Positions 44,574-52,575 of a stretch of 64,000 nucleotides of DNA are shown here, piece after piece. The stretch is from Botrimarina hoheduenensis (GTDB lineage Bacteria > Planctomycetota > Planctomycetia > Pirellulales > Lacipirellulaceae), in NCBI RefSeq assembly GCF_007859815.1, contig NZ_SJPH01000002.1, forward strand, positions 233,824 through 297,823. Direction: 5' to 3'. The notes beneath the pieces were generated by a model. The model saw only the letters and a program-made list of their open reading frames with translations, was not told where the DNA came from and did not search any database. A program made the translations under genes and the position numbers. The first letter of the stretch is position 1. The number at the start of each line of letters is the position of its first letter.

Positions 44574-45554
44574 TCAGGCGGCGCGCGCGGTTGGCGGGAT
44601 CGCCGCTTTTCTTACGGTCGTGCTCTCCTTGGCGGCACGGGCAGCCGCGGTCTGCTTGGACCGGTAGTGCCGCCGCATCTGCAGGGTCTGCCAGAGTCGT
44701 CGCCAGATGGATGTCGGTGCCGCGAGTGCGGTCCTCACGTAGCGCTTGTACTGGGTTCGGCTGGGCGCGGGAATCGTCGCGAACTCGAGGTGCAACAGAC
44801 GGGCGAGCTCGGCGTGGTCGTATCCGAAACGGCGAACGTAATACTCGACCAGCGCATGGGTTTTGAGACGCCGCTGGTACTTGCCCGATGCGTCTTCACC
44901 CCGCCCGTAGTAGCGATTTGCGGAGTGGACTCGGTATCCAACCAGGGGTTCGGGAACGCAGTATTTCCTGGCTCCGGCGAGCGACGCTCCGTAGGCGAGG
45001 CAGACGTCGGCGTTGATCGCCCACGAGGGTTCGAGTTCGGGTGCCGGCAAGATCTGTTGCAGTGTGCTACGTCGCAGCGAGACACACGAGGTTGATGCCC
45101 CCAGCCAGAATCGGCCGAGTGCCACCACCGCCGTCGAATAGCCCAGATCGGTCTCGACCTCGTAGGGGCGGTCGATCTGCTCGACCCGTCCGAAGAGGTG
45201 CCGACCGCAGAACGCGTAATCGACCTCGGGCCGCGACTCATAGACCGCGACCATCCGCTCGACATAGTTCTCGGCGAACACATCGTCCGCATCGAGAAAG
45301 AAGATGACATCGCCGGTCGAGTTCTCGAAGCCCGTGTGAAAAGAGGAAAGCTGCCCGCCATTGGGCTTGTGGATCACACGCACCCGTTCGCAGCGATTCG
45401 CCATCGCCGCCAGCACCCCGGCCGAGTGGTCGTCCGAGCCGTCATCGACAACGATCACTTCGTCGAATGGCGTGGTTTGGTTCAGCGCGCTCTCTACCGC
45501 GTCGGCTAGATACCGACCGTAGTTGTAGTTGTTGATGAGGCAACTTAGTCGCAT
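44574..45554 (-). CDS. Glycosyltransferase family 2
   Basis: A 326-residue transferase starting RLSCLINNYNYGRYLADAVE, with DEVIVVDDGSDDHSAG and VIFFLDADDVFAENYVERM (DxD). It lacks a clear membrane segment; the C-terminus is basic and Ala-rich. It is first in the operon 45554 to 36615, 52 bp before the ABC exporter. A possible promoter lies upstream. Confidence 0.9.
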   Translation of the reverse strand: MRLSCLINNYNYGRYLADAVESALNQTTPFDEVIVVDDGSDDHSAGVLAAMANRCERVRVIHKPNGGQLSSFHTGFENSTGDVIFFLDADDVFAENYVERMVAVYESRPEVDYAFCGRHLFGRVEQIDRPYEVETDLGYSTAVVALGRFWLGASTSCVSLRRSTLQQILPAPELEPSWAINADVCLAYGASLAGARKYCVPEPLVGYRVHSANRYYGRGEDASGKYQRRLKTHALVEYYVRRFGYDHAELARLLHLEFATIPAPSRTQYKRYVRTALAAPTSIWRRLWQTLQMRRHYRSKQTAAARAAKESTTVRKAAIPPTARAA

Positions 45555-45711
45555 GACCCAAAGCCGCGGTAAATTTCTAAGCTGCCGGTGAGCGAGCCTG
45601 CGCGATGTGCCAGCGTCGCGTGGGGTATCAGGGTGGCATTACGCCGGGAGGGAGCTCGCGCTGGCATGGCTTGTTGAACGAAGCGGACCACGTCACGACG
45701 CGAGCGGCGGC

Positions 45712-45740
45712 ATCGTAGGGAGGTCGGGGGAACGGGTGAA
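45712..45740 (-). promoter_or_regulatory. Possible promoter for the GT2/ABC operon
   Basis: On the minus strand TTCACC (45740-45735) and TACGAT (45717-45712) are 17 nt apart, each matching consensus at four of six positions. This would give a leader of about 150 nt. The remaining part of the 415-bp gap 45555-45969 holds no gene that I can support. Confidence 0.3.
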
Positions 45741-45969
45741 GACTGATCTAAGCCCCATTTGCCGTGGGAAGCTGAAAACGCTGACGCTCGGTACGCCCGG
45801 AAGCAGCAAACATTTCAGCCGGATGGACGCTAGCAACGCCAGCATCTGGGGGCTGGCTGTAGTCGGCTGACCCGCCCCCGAATCATTACTTGTGTCATCC
45901 GGTGCGAACGAAACGGCTACCTGGCATACGGCCGGACCTGGCCGGGAGTTGTCACGCGATCTGCGACTG

Positions 45970-46842
45970 TTAATTGTCGTTAGGTTCGACAAGCCGCTGC
46001 AGCAGCGGTCCGTAGGTGTCAATCCGGCGATCGCGCAAGAAGTGGAGCAGGTTACGGGCTTTGCGGATTTGAGCGAGATCGGCTGAGGCGATCAGCACTT
46101 CTTCGCGATCCCGCCCTTCGCACAGCACCTCGCCCAGCGGTCCGCTGAGAAAGCTCCCGCCATAAAAAGTCATTTGATCTTCAACCCCAACGCGGTTGAC
46201 CGCCGCGACAAAAACGTTGTTCGCCACGCCGTGCGCGCGGATCACCGTCTTCCAGGCCTCTTGGGTAGAGAGCTCAGGTTCGTCGGGTTCCGAACCGATC
46301 GCCGAGGGATAGAAGAGGATCTCGGCTCCCATGAGAGCCATAATGCGGGCCACCTCGGGATACCATTCGTCCCAGCAGATCGCGACACCGAGAACGCCGA
46401 AGCGTGTGGGGAATACCTTGTAGCCCAGGTCGCCGGGCGTGAAGTAGTACTTCTCGAGGTACTGGGGTCCGTCCGGTATGTGGGTTTTGCGGTACTTGCC
46501 GACAAGCGAACCATCGGCGTCGTAGACGACCACGCTGTTGAAGTACACACCGGGGCGGGCCTCTTCGTAGATCGGCACGATCAGCACCACCCCCAGCTCG
46601 CCGGCTAGCCGTCCAAACCGCTCGGTCGTTGGCGACGGCAGCGGCTCGGCTAGCTCGTATCCCTTTACGTCAACGGTTTGGCCGCAGTAGCGAGCGTCGA
46701 ACAGCTCTTGCAAGCAGATCACTTGCGCACCGCGCTTGGCGGCGTCGCGCACGAGCTGCTCGGCCCGATCGCGATTAGCGACTACTTCAGGCTGGCATGG
46801 CATCTGAATCAGGCCGACTTGTACAGATCGCGTCGTACTCAC
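45970..46842 (-). CDS. aguB: Carbon-nitrogen hydrolase, N-carbamoylputrescine amidase-like
   Basis: A 290-residue nitrilase-superfamily enzyme with the catalytic triad Glu (CLQELFDARY), Lys (KYRKTHIPDGP) and Cys (GVAICWDEWYPE). KTHIPDGPQYLEKYYFTPGD and CWDEWYPEVARIMALMGAEI closely follow N-carbamoylputrescine amidase, which makes putrescine, CO2 and ammonia in the agmatine pathway. GTG 46842 is chosen because it forms a 4-bp GTGA overlap with the upstream antiporter gene and gives the usual family length; the longer frame from 46944 does not. The symbol is by similarity; no agmatine deiminase is in the window. Confidence 0.85.
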   Translation of the reverse strand: MSTTRSVQVGLIQMPCQPEVVANRDRAEQLVRDAAKRGAQVICLQELFDARYCGQTVDVKGYELAEPLPSPTTERFGRLAGELGVVLIVPIYEEARPGVYFNSVVVYDADGSLVGKYRKTHIPDGPQYLEKYYFTPGDLGYKVFPTRFGVLGVAICWDEWYPEVARIMALMGAEILFYPSAIGSEPDEPELSTQEAWKTVIRAHGVANNVFVAAVNRVGVEDQMTFYGGSFLSGPLGEVLCEGRDREEVLIASADLAQIRKARNLLHFLRDRRIDTYGPLLQRLVEPNDN

Positions 46843-48266
46843 GTTAGTAAGCCCCAGGCCAGGTAGATAAAGAACGAGATCGTTGCCGCCACGAGTGCAT
46901 AAGGCAACTGGGTCAGCGCGTGCGTCATGTTCGAGACTTCGCAACTGGTGGAAGTCAGAACCGTAGCATCGCCGTAAAAACAGGCGTGCGAGCCAAACGC
47001 ACCGGCGGAGACCACCGCCCCAATCGAGAGGCCCACGTTGGCACCGGTCTGCTCAGCTAGCGGAATAACGATCGGCAGCGCAACAGCGTACATGCCCCAG
47101 AACGAGCCGATTGTGAACGTCACGAGTGAAAGCCCCAGGAACGCCACCGCCGGCAGCAGTCCGGCGTTGAGGTAGGGTTTGGCGGTAGCCAACAAGTACT
47201 CGGTCAAACCGAGCAACTGATTCACATCGCGGAGCACAAACGAAATCACAACGATCGCCAGCGCCGGGGTGATGCGGGCGAAGCCTTCCAGCGCGGCATC
47301 GCCCAGGTCCGCGAAGCTGACGCCGGTCAGCACGCGCCCCAGCAGGATGGCGATCGCAAGTCCAACGAGCACCCCCTTTAGCACCCGGTTTCCATCGCTC
47401 GTGTCGAGCATCAAGACACCCCCCAGCACGACCACGAGCGGGAGGATGAAAGTGAGAATCGCGCGCCAGGAAGCGTCGTTGGTGAGGCCGTCGGTACCCG
47501 CTGCGGTTGGAACTGCTGGCGTTGCCGATTGGGCGGCTTGTTCTTCGTGTCGCATGGGGCCCAAGAGCGGCCAGCCGGTCGCGGCGACCAGCAGCACCAG
47601 CAAGGCCGCCATCCAAGCGTAGACGAACGTCCCCAGCAGGCTGATATAGAGCGACAAGCCCTCGCCTGGCGCGGCGATCCGTTCGGCCTCTAGAAGGCCA
47701 GAAACGTACAACGCCCAGGTCGAGGCGGGGATGAGCACACAGATGGGCGCAGCGGTCGAGTCGACCACATACGCTAGCATCGCGCGCGAAACCCGGTAAC
47801 GATCCGCCAGGCGGCGCATCGTGGAACCGACCGTCAGCGCGTTGAGATAGTCGTCCACAAAGATCAGGACCCCCAGCAGCCAACTGCTGAGCAGCACGCC
47901 GCGTGGGCCGCGCACATAGCGGGCCAGCAGATTGCCGATTGCTTCCGCGCCGCCGGTGATGGTTTGCACCTGAATGAGCGATCCAAACAGCCCGCACACG
48001 AGGATAATCCAACGGATCACGTCGTCGGCGAGCACCCGCAAGAGGCTTTCACAAAAGGCGTCGAGCGCGCCCTCGAGCTGTCCTATGACGCCAGGCACCG
48101 GTTCACTGGGGGCGGCGAAACCAATCAGCAGCAAGCCCAGCGCGACCGCGGCTAGCAGCGGTTCGATCGTGCGTCGTGTCACGATCGCCAGCACGAAGGC
48201 GAGCGCTCCCGGCGCCAAACTCATGAGGTGCGGTTCGACAACGGGAGAAAGTTCGGCTAGCAGCAC
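46839..48266 (-). CDS. NhaC-family Na+/H+ antiporter-like transporter
   Basis: A 475-residue membrane protein with about 11-12 helices. VDDYLNALTVGSTMRRLADRY and DSTAAPICVLIPASTWALY are typical of the NhaC/YuiF group, along with SFWGMYAVALPIVIPLAEQ and GSHACFYGDATVLTSTSC. I place the start at GTG 48266 because a strong AGGAGG lies 12 nt upstream at 48284-48279; a frame from GTG 48335 would add an unlikely basic leader. Some members carry organic ions rather than Na+, so with aguB downstream a polyamine or amino acid substrate is possible. It overlaps aguB by 4 bp. Confidence 0.87.
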   Translation of the reverse strand: MLLAELSPVVEPHLMSLAPGALAFVLAIVTRRTIEPLLAAVALGLLLIGFAAPSEPVPGVIGQLEGALDAFCESLLRVLADDVIRWIILVCGLFGSLIQVQTITGGAEAIGNLLARYVRGPRGVLLSSWLLGVLIFVDDYLNALTVGSTMRRLADRYRVSRAMLAYVVDSTAAPICVLIPASTWALYVSGLLEAERIAAPGEGLSLYISLLGTFVYAWMAALLVLLVAATGWPLLGPMRHEEQAAQSATPAVPTAAGTDGLTNDASWRAILTFILPLVVVLGGVLMLDTSDGNRVLKGVLVGLAIAILLGRVLTGVSFADLGDAALEGFARITPALAIVVISFVLRDVNQLLGLTEYLLATAKPYLNAGLLPAVAFLGLSLVTFTIGSFWGMYAVALPIVIPLAEQTGANVGLSIGAVVSAGAFGSHACFYGDATVLTSTSCEVSNMTHALTQLPYALVAATISFFIYLAWGLLT

Positions 48267-48335
48267 AGGTTTTTGTTTCCTCCTGAAGGCGCTAAACCCA
48301 GCGAGCGTCTTGCCTAACCTGAAGGTGTTGGCCAC

Positions 48336-49496
48336 CTATCTGACTTGTAGCATCCGTTCGAGCGCCACGAGGCTCCAGCGGGACGTCTCGGGATCGACCT
48401 CGATGGTGTTGATCGGGGTGCCCGCCGCGAGATTTTCGAGCGTCCAGCAGAGGTGCGCCAAATCGATTCGGTACATGGTCGCACACATGCACATCACGGG
48501 CGAGAGAAAGTGGATCTCTTGCTCGGGGTGTTCTTGCTTGAGGCGGTTAACCAGGTGCAGCTCGGTGCCGATGGCCCACTTGGTTCCTGCGGGAGCCGCC
48601 TGCACGGCCTTGATGATCGCCCCGGTACTGCCCGACACGTCGGCCAACTCGAACACTTCCTGGGGGCATTCGGGATGCACAAGGATCTTGATTCCGGGGT
48701 GGTTCTTCCGAAACAGCGCCACGTGCTCAGCCTTGAACATCTGGTGCACGCTGCAATGACCCCGCCATAGAATCACCTTGCTGTCGGTGAGTTGAGCCTC
48801 GGTGTTGCCGCCGAGTTCTTCGGCGTGGGGGTTCCAGACCGGCATTTGATCATTGGTGATCCCCATCCCAAGGGCCGTATTGCGCCCCAGATGTTGGTCG
48901 GGGAAGAACATGACGCGATCGCCCCCCTTACCATCATTGGCATGGGAGAAGGCCCAGTCGATCGCCGCTTTGGCGTTGCTGCTGGTGCAGACGATGCCGC
49001 CGTGTCGGCCCACGAACGCCTTGAGGCTCGCCGCCGAGTTGATGTAGGTCACGGGGATCAAACGCTCGGTGTCAATGACCGCTGAGAGTTGGTCCCAAGC
49101 GTCTTCGATCTGTTCGATGCCCGCCATATCGGCCATCGAGCATCCGGCGGCAAGATCGGGCAGCATCACCCGCACGCGTTGACCCTCTCGTTCGGAAAGC
49201 TTCTCGGGGCGGTTGGCCAAGATGTCGGCGGTCTCCGCCATGAAGTGGACGCCGCAGAAGGCGATGTGGCGGCACGCGCTGCTATCGGCCGCCATCTGGC
49301 TGAGCTGATAGCTGTCTCCCCGCAGGTCGCACAGTTCCACCACCTCATCCTGCTGATAGTGATGGCCGAGCAGCAGCAGCTGCGGTCCGAAGTGCGCACG
49401 CACCGCGCTGATGCGGGCGTGGAGCTCCTCGTTGGCAAGCGACTTGTAGGGTTTCACGCCTGCAAGCGGCGGTTGGACGACGATCGTGGCGGTCAT
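48336..49496 (-). CDS. nadA: Quinolinate synthase
   Basis: A 386-residue [4Fe-4S] enzyme that condenses iminoaspartate with DHAP to quinolinate in NAD synthesis. Cluster cysteines are seen in AGCSMADM, VHPECPQEVF and SPVMCMCATMYR. Other landmarks: LLGHHYQQDEVVELCD, FCGVHFMAETADIL, TYINSAASLKAFVG and FFPDQHLGRNTA. ATG 49496 (MTATIVV) is preferred over 49538. It is first in a three-gene minus-strand group with the antiporter-like gene and aguB; no nadB or nadC is present here. Confidence 0.95.
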   Translation of the reverse strand: MTATIVVQPPLAGVKPYKSLANEELHARISAVRAHFGPQLLLLGHHYQQDEVVELCDLRGDSYQLSQMAADSSACRHIAFCGVHFMAETADILANRPEKLSEREGQRVRVMLPDLAAGCSMADMAGIEQIEDAWDQLSAVIDTERLIPVTYINSAASLKAFVGRHGGIVCTSSNAKAAIDWAFSHANDGKGGDRVMFFPDQHLGRNTALGMGITNDQMPVWNPHAEELGGNTEAQLTDSKVILWRGHCSVHQMFKAEHVALFRKNHPGIKILVHPECPQEVFELADVSGSTGAIIKAVQAAPAGTKWAIGTELHLVNRLKQEHPEQEIHFLSPVMCMCATMYRIDLAHLCWTLENLAAGTPINTIEVDPETSRWSLVALERMLQVR

Positions 49497-49770
49497 CGGA
49501 CGAGGCCGGGGAAGCAGAGGGGGTAAGTTAGTAAGCAATGAATTGGACGCACCAGAGAAGCCCGCTCGCTGCTAGCGTTGCGACGAGGTTCCTCTCTGGC
49601 CATCGGGTGGACAGGTGACATTGTAGGCGCCAGCACGCTGTTCTGCCTCGGCCCGAAAAGTCTGATCGGGCAAAGTTTGCGGACTAAGTAGCCGATGGCT
49701 ACTAGGTAGGAGTTGCGCCCACCAGGTTCGCTGTGCCAGCTTTCGAGAATCCGCCCCGCCGATCGAGACC

Positions 49771-50691
49771 ATGAGCGACCTCGACGCCAGCCTTGCTCCG
49801 CAGATTTCTGCCGCTTGCGGTGCGAATGCGGGCGATATCGCCGAAGCCGTCGGTCGCGCACTCGACGCTGAGGTGGTCGCAAAGCCGGGAACGCCCGCGG
49901 ATCCAGCGGCGGTTGCCTGCTCAGGAGCGGGTCTAGCCGTTCTGATGACGTTCGGCGAGCGGTCGCTGGTGGCGACACTCTCAGCGGATTCGGGTCTGTT
50001 GCCCGATTGGGTGGCGAAGCCCGATCCCACCGGCGAGAGCAAGCTCAGCACGCTGGCTCAAGAACTCAGCATGCTGGTCGTTCCCGACGACCTGATGGCC
50101 GACGATTTTCGCGCCAGCTGGTTGGAAGACCTGCCGGCCGCGATCGAGCGGGCCCAGCCGGCAGCCGACGCGATCGCGCTGCCGATCGAACTGGCGGCGG
50201 GGGAGAACCTCGGCACGCTGCGCTTGTTGTGGCCCGTGACGGCTGGCACCGAGTTGTTTGCCAAGTCGGATGCCGCGCAAACTGAACCCCCCTCTCAAGC
50301 CGAGATGCCGACGCCCGCTGCAGAGGCCCGTGGCACTCGTGCCGAGCAGCCGGCAACGGCTCACGTGCTACGGGGTTTACCGCTGCCTAGCGACTATCGC
50401 GATCTGCCCCCCAACGTGGTGAGCCTGCTGCAGATCAATGCACCGGTCTGGGCCACCTTGGCGAGCAAGAAGGTCAAGGTGGCAGACATCATCGAGATCG
50501 GCCCCGGTTCGATCCTCACCTTCGATAAGTCATGCGACTCATTGATCGAGATCAGTGTTGCGGGTCAACCGGTTGCGGAGGGCGAAGCCGTCAAGGTTGG
50601 TGAGCGCTTTGGCGTGCGGTTGCGACGCATGATCCTGCCGAGCGAACGCTTCCGGGCGATGCTGCCGCCAAAGAACGAGCGATCGGCTTAG
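49771..50691 (+). CDS. FliM/FliN-family (SpoA domain) flagellar switch-type protein
   Basis: A 306-residue protein. The C-terminal ~80 residues are a SpoA domain: LLQINAPVWATLASKKVKVADI, IIEIGPGSILTFDKSCDSLIEI and VGERFGVRLRRMILP, as in FliN, where it forms part of the flagellar C-ring. The N-terminal ~180 residues are acidic, without a recognised FliM signature, followed by a Pro/Ala-rich linker. It is larger than FliN (about 140) and stands alone without other flagellar genes. Role in the C-ring or in a type III-like system is inferred from the domain only. Confidence 0.83.
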   Translation: MSDLDASLAPQISAACGANAGDIAEAVGRALDAEVVAKPGTPADPAAVACSGAGLAVLMTFGERSLVATLSADSGLLPDWVAKPDPTGESKLSTLAQELSMLVVPDDLMADDFRASWLEDLPAAIERAQPAADAIALPIELAAGENLGTLRLLWPVTAGTELFAKSDAAQTEPPSQAEMPTPAAEARGTRAEQPATAHVLRGLPLPSDYRDLPPNVVSLLQINAPVWATLASKKVKVADIIEIGPGSILTFDKSCDSLIEISVAGQPVAEGEAVKVGERFGVRLRRMILPSERFRAMLPPKNERSA

Positions 50692-50713
50692 CGGCGTTGC
50701 AGCCAGTAGCGAC

Positions 50714-50757
50714 AAAAAAACCGACCCGTCTGGAGCACCTTGCTCCAGACGGGTCGG
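50714..50757 (-). terminator. Strong bidirectional rho-independent terminator
   Basis: A perfect 16-bp stem (50721-50736 with 50742-50757, 5-nt loop). On the minus strand it is followed by TTTTTTT (50720-50714), so it ends the cysteine-rich gene 28 bp past its stop. In the plus direction it follows the FliN-like gene by 29 bp, with a weaker TTCTTCTC tail. Confidence 0.9.
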
Positions 50758-50784
50758 CGATTCTTCTCAGTTGTGAAGCGTCGC

Positions 50785-51858
50785 TCAGCGAGCGAAGCTC
50801 ACCCGCACTACGTCACGCTGACGACCGACGGCAGCGTTCGGGTCGGCCATCGGGGCCGGCGGCATCGGAGCGGCTTCTTCTGCAGCTTCGACCGGAGCCG
50901 GAGCCGAAGCGGGAGCCGACATCGTAGCCGGAGCGCTCATCCCGCCGCAGCAGTCAGAGACGCCACAGCTCGGAGCGGCACAGCAGGGGTCAGCAGCGCA
51001 GCAGCTGGGCTCGGCACAGCAGCTGGGCTCGCAGCACGAGCCGCAGCCTTTACGGCAGCTGAAGAGCTTATCGAGCAAGCAAGGGCGCTTGCAGCAAGGC
51101 TCGCAGCACGAAGCTTCGCAACCGCAGCTGGGGTCAGCGGCACAGCACGAGGGCTCGCAACCGCAGTCGTTAGCGCAGCAGCTGGGCTCGGCACAGCAGC
51201 TGGGCTCGCAGCACGACCCGCAGCCTTTACGGCAGCTGAAGAGCTTGTCGAGCAAGCAAGGGCGCTTGCAGCAAGGCTCGCAGCACGAAGCTTCGCAACC
51301 GCAGCTGGGGTCAGCGGCACAGCACGAGGGCTCGCAACCGCAGTCGTTGGCGCAGCAGCTGGGCTCGGCACAGCAGCTGGGCTCGCAGCACGAGCCGCAG
51401 CCTTTACGGCAGCTGAAGAGCTTGTCGAGCAAGCAAGGACGCTTGCAGCAGCTCGCAGCACAACCGCAGTCGTCAGCGCAGCAGCTGGGGTCAGCGGCAC
51501 AGCACGAGGGCTCGCAACCGCAGTCGTTAGCGCAGCAGCTGGGCTCGGCACAGCAGCTGGGCTCGCAGCACGAGCCGCAGCCCTTGCCGCAACGGTTGAA
51601 GAGCTTGTCGAGCAAGCAAGGACGCTTGCAGCAGCTCGCAGCACAACCGCAGTCGTTAGCGCAGCAGCTAGGTTCAGCACAACAGCTGGGCTCACACCCG
51701 TTATCGCAACCACAGCTGGGCTCGCAGCCGCAGCTGGGTTCATCGCAGCACGAAGCTGCGCAGCCGCAGCCAAACAGGCCGTCAAGCAGTCCACCAGCTT
51801 GTGCCGGGGCTGCGAGACAGGCGCTGAGCAGCAGGGCTCCTACCATCTCTAACTTCAT
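50785..51858 (-). CDS. Secreted cysteine-rich tandem-repeat protein
   Basis: A 357-residue exported protein. Signal peptide VGALLLSACLAAPAQA; then more than 270 residues in which about a third are Cys, built of EPSCC, GCGSCCEP, CANDCGC and CKRPCLLDKLF modules; then a Pro/Ala-rich Cys-free tail (SAPASAPAPVEAAEEAAP). The block contains four long repeats of 59-61 residues, each centred on CKRPCLLDKLF. Regular Cys-Cys pairs suggest dense disulfide cross-linking or metal binding; a structural wall role like the YTV protein is likely (inference). AGAGG 8 nt before ATG 51858 fixes the start. Not assigned to a named family. Confidence 0.85.
   Translation of the reverse strand: MKLEMVGALLLSACLAAPAQAGGLLDGLFGCGCAASCCDEPSCGCEPSCGCDNGCEPSCCAEPSCCANDCGCAASCCKRPCLLDKLFNRCGKGCGSCCEPSCCAEPSCCANDCGCEPSCCAADPSCCADDCGCAASCCKRPCLLDKLFSCRKGCGSCCEPSCCAEPSCCANDCGCEPSCCAADPSCGCEASCCEPCCKRPCLLDKLFSCRKGCGSCCEPSCCAEPSCCANDCGCEPSCCAADPSCGCEASCCEPCCKRPCLLDKLFSCRKGCGSCCEPSCCAEPSCCAADPCCAAPSCGVSDCCGGMSAPATMSAPASAPAPVEAAEEAAPMPPAPMADPNAAVGRQRDVVRVSFAR
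51058..51620 (-). repeat. 177-bp tandem DNA repeats inside the cysteine-rich gene
   Basis: The landmark GAAGAGCTT (part of the LDKLF codons) recurs at 51061, 51238, 51415 and 51598, periods of 177, 177 and 183 bp. The first two full units differ at only a few positions even in third codon positions, so they are recent duplications or are kept alike by gene conversion. They are in-frame coding repeats, not CRISPR or a mobile element. Confidence 0.85.
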
Positions 51859-52575
51859 CGCACTTACCTCTCCATAGTTAAGCAATCGCCTTACCGAAAC
51901 GAGGCGTCCTCGGCTCGCCAGGCCGACTTCCGGCAACGCGCGTGGCGTTCCCCGAAAGAGGCAACTGACTGATCCCGTATCGCGTCTCGCTGTAATTAGC
52001 TCGGGAGCAGCACGTCCGCCGGGAAAGGCACCTATAAGTGCCGGGAGTCCGTCGGGCCCGAGTCGCTCGTTCGGTTAAAGGGGACTGCTTAGGGGGAACC
52101 GTCGGACTTGGTCGAGCAATCCGTAGCTCGACAATCTGGGCCGCAAGCCCGACGCGCCACCACCGACACTCGCGGGGAAATCAGTGGCAGCAGCGTTCGT
52201 ATCGGCGGCCAGAGAAAGCATGCTTGAGATGCCCGAAGCGTTTCCCAGCAAATGGTTTAGATCATCTGTTAAGGGAAGTTTGCGGGCCCGGGAAGCTGGT
52301 CCGGTTGTGCCGACAGGCCTGCGCCAGCGGCAGCAAAAAGCCGCGATCTGTCGTCATGGCCTGACGCGAGCGGCGCTGCTATCTTCATGGAAATAGAGAA
52401 AGCAGGCAGCTTGGCGAAAGTCGTCCATCGGCCTGCCTCCTACAGTTTGCCCGGTAAGAACCTTTTAACGGTTAGGTGCGTACGCGACGCAGTGAGCCGG
52501 TTCCTACGCTGATTTTCCGCTACCGGCTGTTGTCGGTGTCGGGGTCGATACTTCCCCACGAGACGAATCCTTCTG
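51859..52575. other. Divergent 717-bp region without a supported gene
   Basis: Lies between the cysteine-rich gene (minus) and a PQQ-like gene (plus). A short palindrome GGCACCTATAAGTGCC (52027-52042) is the only clear structure; on either strand it contains a TATA-like core that might be part of a promoter. Plus-strand open frames here (for example 52038-52364) lack conserved sequence or ribosome sites. Confidence 0.4.

Noticed and set aside
51058..51620. Possible CRISPR or satellite array
   Set aside because: Repeats are 177-183 bp, contiguous, in frame and protein-coding, with no spacers.
50740..51877. Several long Ala- or Gln-rich frames overlapping the cysteine-rich gene on both strands
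   Set aside because: Products of the repetitive coding DNA read in other frames; only the minus frame ending at 50785 has a signal peptide and a ribosome site.
52038..52364. 108-codon plus-strand frame in the divergent gap
   Set aside because: No conserved sequence, ribosome site or plausible composition.
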